From Okapia johnstoni (lineage: Eukaryota; Chordata; Mammalia; Artiodactyla; Giraffidae), in the NCBI GenBank assembly GCA_024291935.2, contig CM044321.1, positions 66,830,985 to 66,894,984 of the forward strand: DNA of 64,000 bases. The letters run 5' to 3'. Below are positions 12,401 to 24,700 of this stretch, in pieces (within the stretch, counting starts at the first letter, position 1; the number at the start of each line of letters is the position of its first letter). A model generated the notes under the pieces. The model did no database searches, was not told the origin of the DNA, and was given only the letters and a program-made list of their open reading frames with translations. The translations under genes were made by a program, and so were the position numbers.

Positions 12401-15400
12401 ATTCCGCTGGCATTGCCGTCCTTACGGGTGACTTCCCATCCCTTGAACCATGGCGTGTTAGCACTTGGCTCCAGCATGTTGTCACCATTCCAGCCAGAAA
12501 TTGGCACAAATGCTTTTGTGTTGGGGTTGTAGCCAATTTTCTTAATGTAGGTGCTGACTTCCTTAACAATTTCCTCGTATCTCTTCTGGCTGTAGGGTGG
12601 CTCAGTGGAATCCATTTTGTTAACTCCAGCAATTAGTTGTTTCACACCCAGAGTGTAAGCCAGAAGGGCATGCTCATGGGTCTGCCCGTTCTTGGAGATC
12701 CTGGCTTCAGATTCACCAACACCAGCAGCAACAATCAGGACAGCACAGTCAGCCTGGGATATCCCTGTAGTCATGTTTTTGATGAAGTCTCTGTGTCCTG
12801 GAGCATCAATGATGGTAACATAGTACTTGCTTGTCTCAAATTTCCACAGGGAGATTTCAGTGGTGATACCACGCGCACGTTCAGCTTTCAGTTTGTCCAA
12901 GACCCAGGCATATTTGAAGGAGCCCTTTCCCATCTCGGCAGCCTCCTTCTCGAACTTTTCAATTGTTCTTTTGTCGATCCCACCACATTTGTAGATCAGA
13001 TGGCCAGTCATGGTAGACTTCCCTGAATCTACGTGCCCAGTGACAACGATATTGACATGGGTCTTCTTTCCCATTTTGGCTTAGGTTTAACGGTGGTTTT
13101 CTTGACACCTGTGTCCTGGCGGCAACCCCGTTGCGAAAAAGCAGAAGTATTCTTGAATCATCCCAGGACAATATCATCCATCCCACCACCTTCTATTCCC
13201 TTCCCCTTCTCAAAAAGAGATTATAGAATTATATATGTTCAGTTCAGTCCACTCCATGAACTGTAACCTGCCAGCTTCTCTGTCCACGGGATTCTCCAGG
13301 CATGAATACTGGAGTGGGTTGCCATGCCCTTCTCCAGAGGATCTTCCTGACCCAGGGATGGAACCCACATCTCTTAAGTCTCCTGCATTGGCAGGCAGAC
13401 TCTTTACCACTAGCACCACCTCTGAAGCCCAATAAAATGATAATCCAACTGCCTAATGTTTGAAGGAGGGGAGATAAAGTGAAAGTTGCCTCAGTTGTGT
13501 CTGACTCTTTGTGACTCCATGGTCTGTACAGTCCTTGGAATCCAGGCCAGAATATTGGAGTGGGTAGCCTGTGCCTTCTCCAGATGATCTTCACGACCTA
13601 GGAATCGAAACAGGGTCTCCTGCATTGCAGGTGAATTTTTTGTTATTGTTGGATCCAAATTGTTCCTACTGTCTTTTCCCTTTTCTCAGCACACCTCCAA
13701 TCTCTTTCATGAGTTGCTGGTTATGAGAATTCTCTTGCACTGAACACTTGTCAATCTCTCTGTGCTTAGAAGTTAAAGGTGGTAAATCGTGAGAACAGAC
13801 CTTGATTACCACTGACTTGTTCTGAGAATGTGTTCCTTGTTTAGTATTTAGTAGCTAATTTCATTTAGTAATTTAATCTCTTTAAAATTAAAAACATGAT
13901 TATACGTTGGAGGATCATAGACTGTTTCACAGCCTTAAACCTCAAGTCCCACTTTCAGGTCATGCATGTTTGTGCTTTATAGAAATAGTGTATCAAAGCT
14001 ATCAAAACTATCTTGGGTCAAATGTAGTTTTCCTCAGATGACTTGCTTCCTTAAGCTTGCTTGTCTTAGGTTACCTATTTCGTTAAATTTAGGCAATTTA
14101 GACACTGAATACAAATTCACTAAAGTTAAAACATGGATAGTTGACATCATTTTGAAATTGAAGAGTGTTTTTAAAAGTTGCAATATAGAAGCCACTTTAA
14201 AAAGTTTTTGTTGCTGGCTATTATGATGTAGATTTAAGTGTGAAGTGATATTTGAAATCTGAAAGCTTTTTAAGGTTCAACTCCTGTCCTGTTCTGCCTG
14301 CAATATATTTACAAATATGTACCAGATATTTGTTTAATAATCTTTTCTATGTGGCTTATTTCTGATGGTTATAGATTTTATAAATGGCACCTTTATGATT
14401 TCTTTTATTAACAGAATTCTGCTTGGTCAGAGTCGTGATGGCATTGTGTTCAGCACTGATGACTATTTTCACCGTCAAGATGGGTACAGGTATAATGTTA
14501 ATCAACTTGGTGATGCCCATGACTGGAACCAGAACAGAGGTTTGTTTTGGGCCAAGTCTCCTGGAATAGAATATTTAACTAGGAATCACAATACCTGAGT
14601 TTTTATTCTTGACTTTTTTTTTTCTTTTTTTTTTTTTTAACTTTTTACCAGCTGGGTGACTTTAACAAGCCATCGAAAGAGCTTTGAGACCCAATTTTTC
14701 ATCTCTTAGAAGCAGTGATAATTATACTTGCTGTACCTGATTGAGGTTGTGAAAATCAGAGAATGTAGTTAGAATATTTTTTAAACTGTAAATAGTGTAC
14801 ATAAGCCGGTACAATAGAGGTATTGGATGTTTTGATATACTGCTTTATATCTCATGAACAAATTTAGAAAACCTCTGATATTACCTCATGAACAAATTCA
14901 GAAAACTCTGATATTTTTGTTATGTGCTACCAAAAGTTATTTCCTCGAGTAATGCTAATATTTTCTAAGGCTTAACGTCCATGAATATTAAATGTTTTTT
15001 TCACTGATACAAAAAAATTTCTTAATATACTTTTTAGAGGCACATGGGTCAATTTGTTTAATTTTGGAATAGTAGTTATTAACCTTGGCTGCACATTTGA
15101 ATCACTTGGGGAATTTTTTATTTTTTTTTTAACTCATGCCCAATTGTTAGCCTCAGAGATTCTGGTTTAGTCAGTCTGATGTGCTTGCGTGCTTATTCAC
15201 TTCGGTCGTGTCCAGTTATTTACGACCCTATGGACCCCCAGGCTCCTCTGTATGTGAGATTTTCCAGGCAAGAATGCTGGAGTGGATTGCCACATCCTTC
15301 TTCAGAGGATCTTCCTGACTCGAGGATCAAACCTGCGTCTTCCCAGGTTGCTGCATTGCAGGCGGATTCTTTACCACTGAGCCATTGGGGAAGCCCCTAG

Positions 15401-18400
15401 TTGGTCTGGAGTGGATCTAAACATTGGTGGTTTTTTTGGAAAGTTTCCTAGATATTCTAATGTTACAGTCGGAATTGAAAACTACTAATCTAGAACTGTG
15501 TAGGTACATGCTTATATTATAATCTGATTTCTTTTTTAAAAAATTAAGAATGCATTGATGATGAAATATTATTTAAACCTGGAGTAGAGAGATTACAGTG
15601 AACGGCCTATTTGCTTCCTTGTGGTAGTCATTTAACTTGTAGGATTTATTTGGTTCAACTTCTTTTTCTTTGTAAGTAAATGGTTGTCCCATTTTTAGTG
15701 ATGCTAAGATCAGTAGCTTCAGAGGGACAGTCTGCTCCCTGTTTTATTCAACAATGGTTTCCTTAATCAGTTATTTCATTAAAGTTGCAAAATGATTTTC
15801 TAGGTCTGTTGTTCCTTCTGTGTTCAGTGGCTAGAATTCTTCTATAATGAGGAACGTCCTCTTACCTAGAACTAGCAACTAGTGTTACCCTGAAGTACAG
15901 TATGTACAGGAAAAACAACATAAATGCTTTTCTTTCTAATTCTCAATTTTCAAAGTGAGGAATTTCAATGAGAATATTTTTGAATAAAAAGTTTAAATGT
16001 CAGATAAGTTTGATTTTAAGACTATTTTCTAGTATCGATTCTAGGATTTCTCCAAATGTTTATTTTAGAAAAAAAATTTTTTTAAATTCTTTTTTATTTT
16101 TTAAAATGCTGCAGTGTTACTGCCCAAGTCAAATAAGGATCATACTGGCAGTTCCCCAAAATGCTTAGAGTTATTGGCCCAGAGTTAAGAGGAATAAAAG
16201 TAGATAAGGGGAATGAGGCAGTATATCTTTGGTGAACTGGAAAGTTTGTTTGTGTGGGACATTTTTTTTCTTTCTGCAATATTAGACTATTTCATTAAAA
16301 TGTTTGTGCCGTGTGAGTTATACTTGCTGAACATATTGGTGTCTAGATAAATGACTGGCTTTATTAGTATGGTAAGTGTAGACTTTTCCAAGGTAGTTTT
16401 TAACCCTTTTCAAGGTAATGATAACTAGCAATCACTAGACATTTTGAAAGTTGTGAGCATTATGTTTAATTTACAAACATTTATTGAATACTTTTAAGTG
16501 CCAGTCATTATTCTGGGAATATCAGTCTGCCTCATGTTTATTAGAAGAATCTAAATTCATCTTTAACTGCTTATAAATTTAAAATATCTCCAAAATGTCG
16601 TTATTCTCTTTCTTAGAGTATGGTAGTTAATTTGTTTGAGAAAATGTCTCTCTTTATTTGAGTATTCAAACCTTGTTTACTTAGGACCTTTATTTTCCTG
16701 GAGTGCACTGGAATGTGGTATTGGATGATAATTATTCATGGAAAGAGAATAATATTCCCATTCCTGCAAATCAGAGATTTATTTGGTTTAATAAGCTCCT
16801 TTTGTAGAACATGACTCCTTAGAGGTGTAAGCCTGTCTATCAGACATTAGGAGAATTACTTTAATACTTTTTAAAAAAATGAAAGTATGATCACTGTTTG
16901 GGGTGAAGCAGTGGGAATTGATAGCATCTTGGTATCCTGTTTGTGACACAAGTTGTAACTTTCTTTTAATATTTAGAGACATCTTTTCCCAAATATATAT
17001 TTACATTCCACATTAGTCATTATTTCTTAACCTTTAAAATTCTATCTTCCCTTAGACATCTGTATAAATGTTTTCATTATGTGGAACTTTGTGGTTTGAA
17101 TTCTAAATCCCAGCAAAATTTACATATCATTGCATTTTGCCTCAGCCTTTTAAATTTTATAGTCGGGAGAAGGAAATGGCAACCCACTCCAGTATTCTTG
17201 CCTGGGAAATCCCATGGACAGAGGAGCCTGGCGGGCTATAGTCCATGGAGTCTCAAAAGAGTTGGACATGACTTAGCCACTAAACAACAACAACCATCCA
17301 TCCATAGTCCCACCTGTTAGAGGTAATTTGTGTTACTCTTCTGGAGTGATGCTAAATAATCTGTTTGTTAGCATGTAAATTCAAAGCACTAACTGATTTG
17401 CTCTTGGAGCATCTGAAGCTTCCAGTCTGAGGAATTCTCAGGTTTCTCTAGGAAGAGGCATGATACATGAATCTGGAATGACAACAGCCAAGTCAAGAGG
17501 TCCCCCAAGGGCCACGGTCAGAGAGGTCAGAAGCATGAGAGGGCGATCCTTGAGCAGACGCCCAGGATGGAGACAGAGCCAAAGGGTGGACACCACCTCT
17601 CCCCCAGCTGTGGCCGCTGCAGGAAGGTTCTGAGAGGCACATGTCCACTAGCCTCCTCCCTATCCAAGTGACTGCTTTTCTACTGCTTTCTGTGAGAACA
17701 GTCTTAAATGGAGTCTCTGTTTCATAAACGATGGAACTCTGTAAAAAAAATAAAATAAAATAAATTTTATAGTTGGCTCTTAATTGTCTGCCTGTCATTA
17801 ACAGGAATCACTGTGGAATAATTCTCACCTCATGTGGGAATCAACAGCATAGGGATAGGGAGATATAGTTTGAAAAGTTCTGTTGTAGCCCAGCTCCCAA
17901 TTTCAGAAATCGTTGTCCTAAGAAATATCCACAAAGTCAGCTGAACCGTGGAATTTAGCTGCTTAGGATTTAAGTAGTGATAAATCCATAGCACTTTTTT
18001 CTTTTTTAACCTAAGTCTCTTATTTCAAAAGCATTATTGGTAATTTTACCTGTAGAAGACAACTTTTGGTGTCTTAGTAACTTTCCACATCTTTATATTT
18101 TGCGCAAAATGAAATCAGTTACATATTATCTTATAAATTGCCATTTTCTGTTAAAAGTCTCCATCTTTCCACGTCATTAAATGTTTGTCTCTTTTCACAC
18201 TCAGACCATATTCAGATGTAACTTGTCCCTACATTTTCTGTGAATGAAAGCTCTAGACTGAAGTCTTCATTAGCTGTAAGTTCAACAGAATATTTCCCCC
18301 AAAATGTCCTTTACAGCTAGTTTTTCAAAACCAGCATTCGGTCTGAAGAAAACCCATTACATGTGTTTATGTCTCTTGATTTCACTTAATTTAGCAGAGT

Positions 18401-21400
18401 CCTTTTATTTCCATGCACTGACTCTAGAGATTGAACAGTTTTGGTTTTAAGTACAGGGATGTAGAAAATTTCTTAATGAATGTTTAAATTTTATTTTATA
18501 TATTTTTATCTAATAGTTCTGTTTTTTGTTTTTTAAATTTATTTTTTATTTCAGCAAAGCAAGCTATCAATCAGGGGAGATCACCAGTCATAATAGACAA
18601 CACTAATACACAAGCTTGGGAAATGAAACCATATGTGGAAATGGTAAATATGAGATATGAGAGAGTTTTTCTATTCTTTTCAGTTTTTTCCATATTCTGA
18701 AATTTCAGTTACTTTGATGTTTACTATTAAAACATTTGTCCTTGTTCTCTAAAGAGGTGTGTCCATATGCTTAATTTTTAAAAAATTGAGAATGTTGCTT
18801 ATTAAGCAATATGTCTATCTTGTTAGTTTTGCCTGGACTTGAGAATAGTGATTGGAATTTGACTGTTAAGTGGCCTTAAAATTTTTATAAACCATATTAT
18901 TTTAAAGGTAAATTTTTCTTGGTTGAGCAAATTTAGAAGTATTGTCTAAGTGAAATTTGTATCTGTCTTCCATCTTTTTACTTTAAGAAGTGTTCTCTGG
19001 GTTTTTGTTTTCTTCCTTTCTTTTGTGTAGGCCATAGGAAAAGGCTACAGAGTAGAGTTTCATGAACCTGAAACTTGGTGGAAATTTGATCCTGAAGAAT
19101 TAGAAAAGTAAGGCACTCAAAATTTTTTAATCCCTTATCTTTTTTTTCCTTCTTTTCTCCTTTATATGATCAATTTCTTCACTAGCTTTTGTTTGTTAAA
19201 TCTTTGATACCTGTGAATAGGGATGACTACTACTACTACTACTCACCTTCTATTAAGAGGAGCATTGACTTAAATGCAACATGTTTGAGGCTCTTTGCAG
19301 TATTAAATTTCCTTAAATGTTCCTTGTTAAGTGTGTTTGTTACTTTTTCTTATATGACTTTCTGCATTGGTTCCCAGTTTATTGAATGCTAGTGGAGATC
19401 CAGAAAACCGAGAGAAAAGCTAGGACTTTCCCTTCTGGTTTTTAGCTAGGCCACTTCTCTGCATTGCCTTTCTAACTTCATCTCTTTCCCATTTTAGATC
19501 CCATCACCTTTTTACCTGATGCTTTTCTCTCCCCCTTTTCCATCTTGACTGCAACATACCCATTATCCCATAGCCAAGATCCAGGGAATCAATGTGTTTA
19601 AGAATTCAGATTTTTTTTTTTTTTTTTTTTTTTTAATTTTAGAAAGGTAATACAGAGCCTGTTAATTGTTAGCACTCTTAGCAGAGTTTGGGGCAGCATG
19701 GCATAATCAAACATCTCAGTGTTTCTGCAGCAGATTGTGAATCATCATTCTATGCAGATGAGAAAAATTTACATGGTTTAATGTTAGTTCTGAGTAGATC
19801 ATGCTGCCATATGAATACAGGCATGGTTAGACTTTGCTTCTATATGGGTCAACAGAAAACTGAATTTTCAGAGTATTTTAGATTTCAGGATTTGTGAGGG
19901 ATTGTGGTCTTGTATTACTTTCAACCCTGATCTTCCATTTGTGTTTACCTGTATCCATTTCCCCTGGTTTTCCTGACTGTAAATCATTTTTCCTTTCTTC
20001 ATTTTCACTCCCCCCACCCCATCTTTGGTGACAACTTTTAACTCACATACCTTACAATTTACCCATTAAAAGTGTACAATTCAGTGGTTTTCAGTATATT
20101 CACAGAGTTGTGCAACCATCACCTCTCTTTTTAAGACCATTTTTTTCTCCTACGTGTTTCCCTCTTCCTGCTTAAAACTGTTATTCTGTGTATTGTGTTC
20201 AACTAATTTCTTTCTTCCTTGCCTTTCATTCCTTTTGTATCTTTTGAATTTTTATTCCTTTGGTTATCTTTCTTTCCCTTTCTAATTTGCATGCCAGATC
20301 AAATTTATGAAGAGTTAAACTGATAGATATTATTAATATCTGGTATTCTTTGCCTGCCCTCTGTGTGATTATTGCTCCTCAGGTAGAAGAGAGTTTAAAA
20401 ACTAAAGATACTTAGCTTATATTGAATAAGTGAGTTAATGAAATTGTTATACAGTTAGGCTTTATTTGCATTTGAGACCATTGAAACTTATTAAAATTCT
20501 TAATATAAAATAACTTTACAAAATAAAGTCAGTTTAGCTGCTGTCTAGTATAGTTTGACCGATTTTTATGCCTTTTTATCTGGCAAGATGAGTTAACTTT
20601 AGTAAGTCTAGAACTTAATAAATGTGAAATATATTCTGTGTTTTGCCATGTCCAACTCAAGTTACAGAAAACTACAAGGGTTAAATTATTAAAAAAAAAT
20701 TTTTGAGAGACAAGAGTAATTCGTAAACCACTCTGTTGTCAAAATTAAACTCACAGAAAAGTACATAAAATATAAACATGTAGCTTAACAAATTTCTTAT
20801 AAATCAGGTATTCATTTAACTATTACTCGTGTCGTGAGAGCTTTACTAACACTTTAGAAGTTTTTTGAATTCCTTTTCCCAGTAACAGTTCCCTAAAATT
20901 ACTTCCTTGCTGTTCCTTAAAGCTTTTTTTTTTCCGCTTTTTAAAAAAAACCCTTCACTTTAGCACCATAGTTTAATTTTTTCAAAGTTTATATATTAAT
21001 AAATAGAATTACACAGTATATAGTCATTGTCTCTAGTTTCTTTCATTCAATACTATGTTTGTGAGATATGTAAAAATTGTGTCTCTAATAATAGTCTGGT
21101 GTTGATAACAAATTTTTTAAATGCAGGGGTGTTAAAAATAACTTTTACAAGTTATACATATTTTATATTGATTTTTGTAAGTCCTAGAAACCCGCTCAAT
21201 TCTTCTGTAATTCTCAAAACAGTGTTGCATAATCTGTTTATTTTGTTGTTTAAAAGTTGGGGGTCATTGACTCAGTGGTTCAGTGAATCAGTAAGTCTAT
21301 GTGAAGAAAGGATAATCATTCAACATTTTGCTGTGATTTATGGTATTTTAAACCTTTTTAATATATTGTTTAAAACTGAGAGAGCCCTTTTTTAAAAATA

Positions 21401-21730
21401 AAATATGAGGTGTATCTTCTAGTATTATTTGCAAAATGTAATTTAGACTCTATTCTGCTCTATTACTCTAAAATAGGTTAATCCTATACATTCTTAAAAA
21501 ATAGAATTAAAATCCTTTTCTTTTTTGGTAGGAGGAATAAACATGGTGTGTCTCGAAAGAAGATTGCTCAGATGTTGGATCGTTATGAATATCAAATGTC
21601 CATCTCTATTGTAATGAATTCAGTGGAACCGCCACACAAAAGCCCACAAAGACCTCCTTCACAGGAGAGACAGAGGTGGGGAGGCTGTCTAGGCTCACAT
21701 AATGAAGTCTGTGTTACAAATAATCATTAA
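5161..21730 (+). CDS. N4BP2L2: N4BP2L2, short isoform (581 aa)
   Basis: Spliced CDS is join(5161..6416, 14415..14539, 18555..18643, 19031..19107, 21532..21730), 1746 nt or 581 residues plus TAA. It uses exon 6 as a terminal exon, reading past the internal donor at 21676 and ending in CVTNNH before the TAA at 21728. This isoform contains the whole N-terminal region and the kinase-like domain but lacks the basic and acidic C-terminal half. From memory the major human isoform is 583 residues with the same ending. A canonical AATAAA lies 150 bp after the stop (21880). Confidence 0.92.
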
Positions 21731-24700
21731 GTTGGCTATTTTCAGCTAACTCATTTGTTGCTTGCCCATAAAAAAATTAGTGAGCCAGTCTTGAAACTTA
21801 AGTAATTTCAGATTTTAAAAAAAGACTACGTTGCCTCACAAAAGATGTTCCCAGCAAGTTGTTTAAATTCTGAAGTGTAAATAAAAATATATAAATTGTA
21901 TTTTAAATGTTTTTATAATCTTTTGTTGTAATATTTTTGGTTATTATGAAGACCCCTGAGTAGAGTGGGTAGGAACCAGAGTGTTTTTCTATAATTGAAT
22001 TTTAAACTGATTTTATCTTTTATACATGTCAGACAGTTTTATAGTTCATACCTAAATTCAACTTTTCATAAAACTTTAGTATTTTTCTTTGACTATCTTA
22101 AATATATAAGAAATACTAACTTGTTATAGGCACCTTTAATTGATTCCTCTATTCATAATACAGGTAAAATTATGTTTTTCTGCAAATTCATCTTTGTAAA
22201 AAAGTATTTCTAATTAATCGTATTTCTGTAATTAAAAGTATTTCTAATTAGTATTTCTGTAATTAGCATATCACTTACTAAACCAGAATTCTCTGTCAAA
22301 TGCCAATACAGTAGGTATATCAGTCACCAGGGATTTTTTTCTCTGTAATTTATGTTTTCATCACCCTTCTTAAGCCATTCTCTGTCTCCCCATACTCCCC
22401 AATTCTGGAATGAAAAACAGGGCAATCACTATATAATTTACAAAAGCTCTTCATGTTATTCTGATAATATATCATTTTTTCTCTATTTAAATTAACACTG
22501 TATAATTCTAGTGTAAAAAATATTTTAGGCAGCTCCTTAGCGTTAATTGTAGGAAGATTTGTCATCTGGAATGTTTTACTTCTCCAGGTTTTAGCTTTTC
22601 TTTAAGGACAACTGTGTATCTCACTTTATCATTTTTGTTAGATTGTGTTCCATCACTTAAAATTTTAAAACCGAGATGGAATTCATTTCAGAGATCTTGG
22701 GCAATTCATCCTAATTTTGCTTTGATTTATCCATTTTTAGGGGGGGAAAAAAACACAAGCTAATTACAGCTGTTGAAAATTTTTTATGTGTTTTACATGG
22801 TAATAGTTCATGTCCTTTAAGTCTTCTTTCTCCTAAACCAGCCTATCCTAAATCATATAGTATTTTTTTTTCTTTAATTTTATTTTACATGGAGTATAGT
22901 TAATTAACAGTGTTGTTTGTGGTAGTTACAGGTGTAGAGCAAAGTGGTGAATCCCATAATCTTCCGATATTGTTTTAAAACTTTTTAGTGTTTTTTTTTT
23001 CAACTTTTAATGTTCTCTCACATCTTTATATTACTTTTTAACTAATATTAAATTATTGAGTAATACTAATTGCAAGGCTCAAAACTAAACATGGTACTTT
23101 TAACAAGGTCTTTATTGCATTGCCTTTAATGAGATAATATGATTTTTATTTGTAGTCTCCAGTGCTGTTTACATTTAAATGAGTATTACTGTATTTTTTT
23201 TTTTTAACACATATGTATGTTTGTATATATTTGTTCATCCTAACTATGATATGGTAGAAATATACTAACTCATGTTTTATGTATAAATGTGTATACAATT
23301 ATAAATGTACATGTTTCCTTTATTCACTATTTTCATAATTCTTTTGTTTCAGAGTAGTACTTCCTGGTATTTGGGCTTGCTTTTCCCAGCATTTTATTAT
23401 ATAAATTGACATTTTGAAATAGAAAAGAAGGATTTAATTTTGGGACAGGTGAAACAACTGATAGGTATCTATTGTGTGTCCCTTTCCCTTTGTCCTTATA
23501 AAACTTTATTTAGAAGTAATAGTACCATATAGGTTTTGAACAGCAGCCAGATTTATTTCGAGGATCTAGAGAATTGCCTTTGGAAGATACAAATGATGAA
23601 GCAACTTGTTCATAATAGTAAGTCTATAAAATAAATTTCCAGATTTTATTACAGATTAAATGTCATCTCCTAATATTTCTGAGTACTAAAGAGATTGTTA
23701 ATCATTACCAAATGTTTTTAAAAGTTATAAATGTTTACTGAGGCGAGGAGGTAACATTCTAGAAGATGTTTTTGTTGGGGCATTTTGTATTTTTTTTTGT
23801 TTGTGTTTTGGCCACACTACTCGGTATGTAGGATCTCAGTTCCTTGACCAGGGATCGAACCTGCGCCCCCTGCATTGCAAACATGGAGTCTTAACCACTG
23901 GACCACCAGGGAAGTCCCTAATTTTTTTTTTTTTTAAGACAGAGTAAATTAAAAGTTCCCCCAAGCATTCTGACTAATGTTATTTTTTACTTTTGAACAG
24001 TAACAGAACAGAGAAATGAATATGCAGTAAAAGATGAAATTCACCAATTAAAAGTTTTTTCATCCAAGTTTTCCCTTCTGTTCAGACATTTTTTTTTTTA
24101 AATTTAGATATATTCCTAATGGACTAGCTTCCCTCTGCTGCTTCCTGCCATTCTGAGTTGGTCTCCATCACAAAGAAAAAAATGGGCATTACTCATCATA
24201 TTTAACTAAGGTGAACATTTTAGTTAAAACAGAATATAGATTCTAGTCTGGTTCAGAAAGATTCTTTTTTCATAGACTTGGTGTAAAAAATCACTTCTCC
24301 TTTTTGAAAAGTATGTTTATAGTTTTCTATATGTCAGTACTGCCAATAAAAATATTTGTGTAGTAATTAAGTTGAACTTTTGATGCTTTTTAAATTGATC
24401 TTTCATTATTCACTTTCCTAAAAGAAAATATTAGCTTTTTAATATGTTATGTGTTTTGAAGTAAGATAGTTTACAGAAGATTGCGTTGTGTTTTGTTGAT
24501 GGTATGATAGGGTGGATTTAACTATTTGAAGTTTGCTTATTTCTTACCTAATTAATATAGGTTATGAAATTTTCCAGTTTTATATTTAGGTAAGTTTTGA
24601 AAGAATTTATGATACCAAAGGATATAAAATATTTGTTTCAACCATAATTGAGTGTTTGTTATCGTGGAAATGTCTGATTTTCTGAGCCTGGTTTACTAAG

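Larger units (their letters stand above)
6417..14414 (+). other. N4BP2L2: N4BP2L2 intron 2
   Basis: About 8 kb between the Walker A exon and exon 3. It holds a MIR-like fragment (6735-6870), two short SINE ends (7664-7710, 8020-8050), an old MLT1-type LTR (9816-10190), an 83-bp L1 insertion (11131-11213), the antisense EEF1A1 retropseudogene and two SINEs (13239-13430, 13477-13635). Stretches 6870-7660, 8050-9815, 10330-11116 and 13640-14414 show no gene or clear repeat. Short minus-strand reading frames at 8626-8829 and 8968-9333 lack coding character. Confidence 0.8.
14540..18554 (+). other. N4BP2L2: N4BP2L2 intron 3
   Basis: Contains a MIR (14640-14785), a 33-bp near-tandem duplication (14850-14917), a Bov-tA SINE, an L2/MIR end near 16455-16530 and the 597-bp composite retroposon at 17164-17760. 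Stretches 14920-15186, 15400-16450, 16531-17150 and 17775-18554 show nothing further. Confidence 0.8.

Noticed and set aside
11977..13026. Long + strand ORFs of 219 and 129 codons opposite the EEF1A1 copy
   Set aside because: They are antisense shadows of the EEF1A1 retropseudogene; the minus strand carries the recognisable protein.
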